From: Novosphingobium organovorum
GTDB taxonomy: Bacteria; Pseudomonadota; Alphaproteobacteria; Sphingomonadales; Sphingomonadaceae
Direction: 5' to 3'
Assembly: GCF_022832435.1 (NCBI RefSeq)
Contig: NZ_JALHLF010000018.1
Location: 1 to 54,033, forward strand
DNA: 54,033 nucleotides
The notes under the pieces are model-generated. The model saw only the letters and a list, made by a program, of their open reading frames with translations. It was not told the origin of the DNA and did not search any database. The position numbers were made by a program, and so were the translations under genes. Positions 48,886-54,033 of this stretch are shown here, one piece after another (the first letter of the stretch is position 1; the number at the start of each line of letters is the position of its first letter).

Positions 48886-49902
48886 ATGAGTGCACAAGTC
48901 ATATCCCTGCGTGAACACGGGGCCGAGCCCTCCCTTGCACCTATGCTGGCGCTGACCGCGCCGGGCATGAACAGCGTCAACGCCGTCATCCTCGACCGGA
49001 TGCAGAGCGAAGTCCCGCTGATCCCGGCTCTGGCCGGCCACCTGATCGCGGGCGGGGGCAAGCGCATGCGCCCGATGCTGATGGTCGCTGCGGCCGAGCT
49101 GTGCGGCTATCAGGGCACGCGCCATCACAAGCTGGCTGCGGCGGTGGAATTCCTGCACACCGCAACCCTGCTTCACGACGACGTGGTCGACGGTTCGGAC
49201 ATGCGCCGCGGCAAGGCGGCAGCGAACATCGTCTACGGCAACCCGGCGACCGTGCTGGTGGGCGATTTCCTGTTTACCCGCGCCTTCGAACTGATGGTCG
49301 AGGATGGCAGCCTCAAGGTGCTCAAGGTCTTTTCCAAGGCCAGCTCGATCATCGCCGAGGGCGAGGTCGACCAGCTCACCGCGCAGCGCCGGATCGAGAC
49401 GAGCGAGGAGCACTACCTCCAGATCATCGGATCGAAGACCGCCGCGCTGTTCGCCGCGGCGACGCGCATTTCGGCGATCGTTGCCGAAAAGTCGGAAGCC
49501 GAGGAGCTGGCGCTCGACGCCTATGGGCGCAACCTGGGCATCGCGTTCCAGCTGGTGGACGATGCGATCGACTACGATTCGGAAAGTTCGGAATCGGGCA
49601 AGGACAAGGGTGACGATTTCCGCGAGGGCAAGATGACCCTGCCGGTGATCCTCGCCTATGCGCGCGGCAGTGCCGAGGAGCGCAAGTTCTGGGAAGAAGC
49701 CATCGCGGGCTTCCGCTGCGAGGATGAGGATCTGGCGCACGCGATCGACCTCATCAACAAGCACAAGTGCGTCGAGGCCACGCGCGAGCGTGCGCGGCTC
49801 TACGCCCAGCGGGCGATCGATGCGCTTTCGATCTTTCCGGCGGGCGCGGCGCGCGATGCGATGGGCGAAGCGGTGCAGTTCGCGGTCGCACGCCGCTACT
49901 AA
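48886..49902 (+). CDS. ispB: Polyprenyl (octaprenyl/decaprenyl) diphosphate synthase
   Basis: This all-trans prenyltransferase makes the ubiquinone side chain. The 338-residue protein has GGGKRMRPML (about 57-66), first aspartate-rich motif DDVVD (98-102) followed by MRRGK, FSKASSIIAEGEVDQL, and second motif DDAID (225-229) with GKDKGDDFREGK. The chain length cannot be read from sequence; C40 or C50 is usual for alphaproteobacteria. I used the ATG at 48886. It is divergent from the chorismate mutase gene. Confidence 0.95.
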   Translation: MSAQVISLREHGAEPSLAPMLALTAPGMNSVNAVILDRMQSEVPLIPALAGHLIAGGGKRMRPMLMVAAAELCGYQGTRHHKLAAAVEFLHTATLLHDDVVDGSDMRRGKAAANIVYGNPATVLVGDFLFTRAFELMVEDGSLKVLKVFSKASSIIAEGEVDQLTAQRRIETSEEHYLQIIGSKTAALFAAATRISAIVAEKSEAEELALDAYGRNLGIAFQLVDDAIDYDSESSESGKDKGDDFREGKMTLPVILAYARGSAEERKFWEEAIAGFRCEDEDLAHAIDLINKHKCVEATRERARLYAQRAIDALSIFPAGAARDAMGEAVQFAVARRY

Positions 49903-50025
49903 GTCTTCGCTCTGGCGTAAATTTCCGCTTTGTTGCGGGGAGATGCGCAAAAAATGGGTTCTCGCGACAATTGGTGACGGTCGCTGCAATTGCGGCGACG
50001 GGTCGAGCAGGTTAAGGCACGCCCG

Positions 50026-50805
50026 ATGAGTGATCGCCCTTACCGCGTTGCATACGGCTATCAATCGGGCGGGTACCATTCGGGCTCCCCGAGGCAACGC
50101 GCCGTTTCCGCGACGCTCTCGGCGATCATCATCCTGCTCGTCCTGCTCGCGGCGATCTACCAGACCCAGGTCGCCCCGCGTCTGGAGAAGAAGGAACAGA
50201 CGGTCACCACCTTCGACGTCCAGGGCGACAAGCACGACAAGGGCGACAAGAAGGCCGAGGCCGCCAAGCCGGCGCAAGAAAAGAAGGCGCAGCAGAAAAA
50301 GCCACAAAAGTTCGTCCAGCCGGTCGAGACCCCGCCCAAGGACACGCCCAAGGCGCCTTCGGACAAGCCTGCCTTCACCTTCCTCAAGATGTCGAGCTCG
50401 GACATGGCCGCGGCCGACATCGGCAAGATGTCGAGTTCGGCGCCGTCGGGCGAGGAAGCCGGTGGCGGCAAGGTCTATGGTCCGGGTGAGGGGCCGGGTG
50501 GCGCGGTGCTCTACAAGGCCGACTGGTACCGCCGTCCGACCGATGCCGAACTTGCGACCTATCTGCCGCCCCAGCACCCCGATACGGGCTATGGCCTGAT
50601 CGCCTGCCAGACGATCCCCGACTACCGGGTCGAGAATTGCCAGATCCTGGGTGAATCCCCGCGCGGCTCGGGCTTTGGTCTCGCGGTGCTCAACGCGGCC
50701 TGGCAGTTCCGCGTCAAGCCGCCGTCGAAGAACGGCAAACCGATGATCGGGGAATGGGTGAGCATCCGCATCGACTACGGGATGCGCCGTCTTTCGGCGA
50801 ACTAG
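50026..50805 (+). CDS. TonB-like energy transducer
   Basis: The 259-residue protein has an N-terminal anchor helix (AVSATLSAIIILLVLLAAIY, about 26-45), a Lys/Pro/Ala-rich middle that spans the periplasm (KKEQTVT, PAQEKKAQQKKPQK), and a C-terminal domain (about 165-259) with YRVENCQILGESPRGSGFG, AVLNAAWQFRVKPP and VSIRIDYGM. This is the TonB family layout. No ExbB/ExbD genes are next to it. It could power the receptor at 5355 or others. It follows the prenyl synthase by 123 bases. Confidence 0.85.
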   Translation: MSDRPYRVAYGYQSGGYHSGSPRQRAVSATLSAIIILLVLLAAIYQTQVAPRLEKKEQTVTTFDVQGDKHDKGDKKAEAAKPAQEKKAQQKKPQKFVQPVETPPKDTPKAPSDKPAFTFLKMSSSDMAAADIGKMSSSAPSGEEAGGGKVYGPGEGPGGAVLYKADWYRRPTDAELATYLPPQHPDTGYGLIACQTIPDYRVENCQILGESPRGSGFGLAVLNAAWQFRVKPPSKNGKPMIGEWVSIRIDYGMRRLSAN

Positions 50806-50985
50806 GGCTTCGTGGGGATTGGGCCCTTGGGGGGCAGTCGAAAGGCGGCCTTTTGCGCCTTCGATAAAGCACGCGGCGCGCCGGTTATCGAAATCCTCCC
50901 TTCTCGTTGAATTCCAAGAGACCCTGAAGACCTAAAAGGCGCGGGTTGTCCGGTTCGAAGGTCCGGGCCGCTTGCCCGCCTGCGC

Positions 50986-52947
50986 TCAGTGCAGGGGGGC
51001 TGCCTTGGAGAGCGGGCTGAGGTTCGGCACGACGCTGCGCAGCAGATCGTCAAGTGGCATCGGCTTGGCGATGAGGTAGCCTTGCGCCAGCGGAAAGCCC
51101 GCGAGCCGTGCGCTGATGAGCTGGTTTTCGGTCTCGATCCCCTCGATCACGCATTCCAGGCTGAGCGAGCGCGCCAGGTTGCGGATCGCGGTGATCAGCC
51201 GACGCCCGGCCGCCTCGTCGAGCTGCGAGGCGAAGCTGCGGTCGATCTTGACCATGTCGAGCGGAAGCTGGTGCAGCGAGGAGAGGCTTGAATAGCCCGT
51301 CCCGAAATCGTCCAGCGCGATCCGTGCGCCGGTCTGGCGCAGCCGTTCGAGCGCGCCGCGCGCGATCTCGAGTTCCTCGATCAGCGAGGTTTCGGTGATC
51401 TCGAAGAGCAGGCGTGCGGACGGGAAGGGGGCACTGGCGATGCGTTCGAGCAGCGCCGCGATCGTGCTCGCATCGCACAGGTCGTGCCCGGAAAGGTTGA
51501 AGGACAGGCGCAGGTTCGCCGGCAGGCGTTCGAGCGCGTCGAGCGCCTTGTCGAACAGCGTGAGCGTCACCTCGCGCGCGCGGCCGAGCCTTTCGGCGGT
51601 GGCGATGAGCTGTTCAGGCGAAACCTGCCCGATCAGCGGCGAATGCCAGCGGGCGAGGCATTCGACTCCCAATGGTTCGAGCTCGGCCGTCTCGACGATC
51701 GGCTGGAAGGCGAGCGAGAGCTCGCGGCGCAAGTCGGCGGCCTGGAGCGCGGTGTCGAGAGTCTGCTCGGAGCGGATCAGCGCCTCGAGCTCTTCGGTGA
51801 AGCGCACGCACTGGCCGCGCTTGTGGTTCTTGGCGTGGTAGAGCGCGAAATCGGCCCGGTCGAACAATCGGTTGGCGGTCACCGCCGCTTCGGGGAACGA
51901 GGCGAGACCGGCCGAACAGCCGACCGAAACGACCACGTCGCCCAGTTGGCCCGGCTTGCAGATCTGCTCGCACAGGCGCAGCGTGACCGCTTCGGCCTGA
52001 TCGAGGTCGCCCATCACGATCAGCCCGAATTCGTCGCCGCCAAGCCGTGCGAGGATCGCGTTGTCGGGCGCGGCGGCGGCCATGCGCTCGCCCAGGATGG
52101 TCAGCAGGCGATCGCCGTTGGCGTGGCCGTAGGTGTCGTTGACGGGTTTGAAGCGATCGAGATCGATCAGCCCGATGCAGAACGGGTCTTGCGTGCCCGA
52201 ATGTTCGAGCAGGCTTTCGAGCATGGCGAAGAAATAGCGCCGGTTGGGAAGGCCGGTAAGCGCGTCGGTCTGCGCGAGGTGGGCGTTTTCCTCCCCCAAT
52301 GCCTGCGCCTGGCGGCGTTCGGAGTTGAGCGCGCGCTGCGAAATTTCCAGCTCGACGAAGGCGTTGAACGAATCGCGCAGCAGCTTGAGGATGACCGCGG
52401 CGACCAGTGCGAGATTGATCGCGATCGCGATCAGCACTTCGGTGCCCTTGACCGCGCTGTAGATCAGGAAGGCGGCGATGACCGTCAGGCAGACCGCTTC
52501 GGCGGCCTTGGGCAGGAAGCCGAGGCAGAACACGCAGCCCAGCAGCGTGACCGCCACGAAGATGGCGACATGGCCGTGCTGTTCCGCTCCGCCATACTGG
52601 TCGAGCGCGAAGGCCCAGCACACGAAAGCGATGCAGAACACGATGGCCAGCACGCTGGTCTTGCGCAAGTTGCGCGCGATGCGGGTCGGGTCGAGGGTTT
52701 CGACCTTGACGGGGCGCATCCACATCAGCATGCGGATAAGGCAGGCCGAAATCAGCACGGCGGGCACCGACAAGGTCAGCATGCCCGGTGCTATGCCGCG
52801 GTGGGTATAGGCCAGAATCGCGGCGTTGATTGAAAGCAGCCCGTAGAGCGGCGGGACCTGCTCGCGCAGGCGCAGAAACTGGGCCACGACGAGCGGATGC
52901 TGGCCGGGCTTGCCGGAAATCAGGGCAGGGTGCGTTTGGCGTGGCAA
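50986..52947 (-). CDS. Membrane-bound GGDEF/EAL-domain protein
   Basis: The protein has about six N-terminal helices (residues 32-190, MASE-like), a GGDEF domain (about 205-385) with intact GGDEF (303-307), and an EAL-type domain (about 395-645) with ECL at 429-431 instead of EAL. NLSGHDL, EITETSLI, DDFGTGYSSLSSL, KIDRSF and VIEGIET are kept. It probably makes c-di-GMP; phosphodiesterase activity is uncertain, because the Ala at position two of EAL is replaced by Cys. No RxxD inhibition site is seen at the normal place. The start is uncertain: I used TTG at 52945-52947, with GGAG nine bases upstream; an ATG at 53047-53049 adds 34 residues. Confidence 0.9.
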   Translation of the reverse strand: MPRQTHPALISGKPGQHPLVVAQFLRLREQVPPLYGLLSINAAILAYTHRGIAPGMLTLSVPAVLISACLIRMLMWMRPVKVETLDPTRIARNLRKTSVLAIVFCIAFVCWAFALDQYGGAEQHGHVAIFVAVTLLGCVFCLGFLPKAAEAVCLTVIAAFLIYSAVKGTEVLIAIAINLALVAAVILKLLRDSFNAFVELEISQRALNSERRQAQALGEENAHLAQTDALTGLPNRRYFFAMLESLLEHSGTQDPFCIGLIDLDRFKPVNDTYGHANGDRLLTILGERMAAAAPDNAILARLGGDEFGLIVMGDLDQAEAVTLRLCEQICKPGQLGDVVVSVGCSAGLASFPEAAVTANRLFDRADFALYHAKNHKRGQCVRFTEELEALIRSEQTLDTALQAADLRRELSLAFQPIVETAELEPLGVECLARWHSPLIGQVSPEQLIATAERLGRAREVTLTLFDKALDALERLPANLRLSFNLSGHDLCDASTIAALLERIASAPFPSARLLFEITETSLIEELEIARGALERLRQTGARIALDDFGTGYSSLSSLHQLPLDMVKIDRSFASQLDEAAGRRLITAIRNLARSLSLECVIEGIETENQLISARLAGFPLAQGYLIAKPMPLDDLLRSVVPNLSPLSKAAPLH

Positions 52948-53161
52948 ATTCGTAGTCTCCGCCAGCTGTGCTAAACGCCAATGATTGACGAAGTGTAGAT
53001 GGTGACAAATCAATCTGGCGGTCGATGAGTAAAATGGCGCATGGAGCATCGGGCGTGGCGGCGCGTGAATTCGTTTTTCTAGGTATTTTCTACTTGGCCG
53101 GAAATTCGGTCGCGGCCGCTGCGAATTGGACCGTGTGCGCGGTTTTGACCGGAGCGTGGGC

Positions 53162-54033
53162 ATGAGCGATCTGCCGATCAGCCAGGTTCTGGACAGGCTC
53201 CTTGGCCACCTCACACAGGGGACGGGCTGTGTGCTCATCGCGCCGCCAGGCGCGGGAAAGACGACCGCGGTCGCGCCTGCGCTGCTCGGTGAGGCCTGGT
53301 GCACCGGAACCGTGATCCTGCTGTCGCCGCGCCGCGTTGCTGCGCGCGCGGCGGCCGAACGCATGGCGCAGGCGCTGGGCGAGGAACCGGGCGAGACCGT
53401 GGGCTACCTCACCCGTCTCGACACCCGCCGTTCGGCGCGCACGCGCATCCTGGTCATGACCGAGGCGATCTTCGTTTCCACGCTGCTGTCCGATCCCGAA
53501 TTGCAAGGCGTCTCGGCGGTCTTGTTCGACGAGGCGCACGAACGCCATCTCGACAGCGATCTGGGCCTTGCGCTCGCGCTCGAATGCCGCGCGGTCCTGC
53601 GCGAGGACCTGCGCGTGGTGGTCATGTCCGCGACGATCGATGGGGCGCGCTTTGCCGATCTGCTCGGCCCCGAAACGCCCGTGGTCGAAAGCGAAGGGCG
53701 GGCCTGGCCGCTCGCGCTGCGCTGGCTTGGCCGTTCGCCCGACCAGCGCATCGAGGACGCGGTGGCCGCCGCCGTCACGCTCGCCTGGCGGGAGGAGACG
53801 GGAGATATTCTGGCCTTCCTGCCCGGCGTGCGCGAGATCGAACGCGTGGCCGAGCGGCTGGAGGCGCGTTTGCCCAGCGCGCGGCTTCACCGTCTGCACG
53901 GCCAGTGCGAGCCCGCCGCGCAGCGCGCCGCGATCCGGCGCGAGAGCGATGGCGCGCGCCGGATCGTGCTGGCCACCGCGATCGCCGAAACCTCGCTGAC
54001 GCTTGATGGCGTCTCGGTGGTGGTCGATGCCGG
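53162..54033 (+). CDS. hrpB: ATP-dependent helicase HrpB (partial, runs off the window)
   Basis: DEAH-box helicase of the HrpB family. The frame begins at ATG 53162 and continues to the window end without a stop, 290 codons. Visible motifs are PPGAGKTT (28-35), SPRRVAARAAAERMA (about 55-69), DEAHERHLD (123-131), MSATIDGARFADLLG (155-169) and VLATAIAETSLTLDGV near the end. The function is not settled in most bacteria; HrpB is an SF2 helicase thought to act on nucleic acids. Confidence 0.92.
   Translation, partial: MSDLPISQVLDRLLGHLTQGTGCVLIAPPGAGKTTAVAPALLGEAWCTGTVILLSPRRVAARAAAERMAQALGEEPGETVGYLTRLDTRRSARTRILVMTEAIFVSTLLSDPELQGVSAVLFDEAHERHLDSDLGLALALECRAVLREDLRVVVMSATIDGARFADLLGPETPVVESEGRAWPLALRWLGRSPDQRIEDAVAAAVTLAWREETGDILAFLPGVREIERVAERLEARLPSARLHRLHGQCEPAAQRAAIRRESDGARRIVLATAIAETSLTLDGVSVVVDA

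Overview
The window is one continuous, GC-rich stretch of bacterial chromosome. The gene content (SecA with a C-terminal zinc motif, SdhE, Mfd and RecG side by side, YajC-SecD-SecF, a TonB receptor with TIGR01782-like features, a P4-type integrase stub and an alphaproteobacterial GTTC-N7-GTTC motif) suggests an alphaproteobacterium of the Sphingomonadales, probably Novosphingobium-like. This assignment is inferred from protein character and not from a database match.

Layout. 1-3704: end of an unidentified gene, secA with its terminator, and an orphan hypothetical gene. 3705-9208: an accessory islet ending at tRNA-Asn. It holds decayed IS110-, IS3- and IS5-type transposase genes around one intact TonB-dependent receptor. 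9343-19364: core genes, namely NAD kinase, a c-di-GMP phosphodiesterase, an S10 carboxypeptidase, the sdhE-mfd pair and divergent recG. 19382-21374: a stand-alone phage-type lysis cassette on the minus strand (endolysin, holin-like protein, Rz-like spanin and an Rz1-like lipoprotein gene embedded out of frame). It lies downstream of a perfect alphaproteobacterial LexA-type motif and ends in an array of hairpin repeats. 21529-26191: pirin, a short orphan reading frame and a 1153-residue GH18-like/NodB/GT2 fusion.

26192-31967: an accessory block with nested palindromic elements, a GMC oxidoreductase, an aldehyde dehydrogenase and a divergent LysR regulator with an ATAC-N7-GTAT operator. It ends at a truncated integrase beside tRNA-Pro(TGG) and a CAT-anticodon tRNA. 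32131-37888: WalW-type deacetylase, an unusual histidine kinase, an Lrp/AsnC regulator, type II dehydroquinase, a small lipoprotein and tRNA-Pro(GGG). 38218-44508: yajC-secD-secF, a glycosyltransferase and the ABC-F protein Uup. 44716-54033: a PepSY-like periplasmic protein, a PhoP/PhoQ-like two-component system, a small conserved-looking protein, chorismate mutase, a polyprenyl diphosphate synthase, a TonB-like protein, a membrane GGDEF/EAL protein and the start of hrpB.

The most notable item is the lysis cassette. Its genes overlap by ATGA, it carries an embedded spanin lipoprotein gene with its own internal Shine-Dalgarno sequence, and it lies downstream of a candidate SOS box. No capsid, tail, terminase or integrase gene lies next to it. 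It looks like a domesticated, DNA-damage-inducible release module for a particle, toxin or gene-transfer agent encoded elsewhere, or for programmed lysis.
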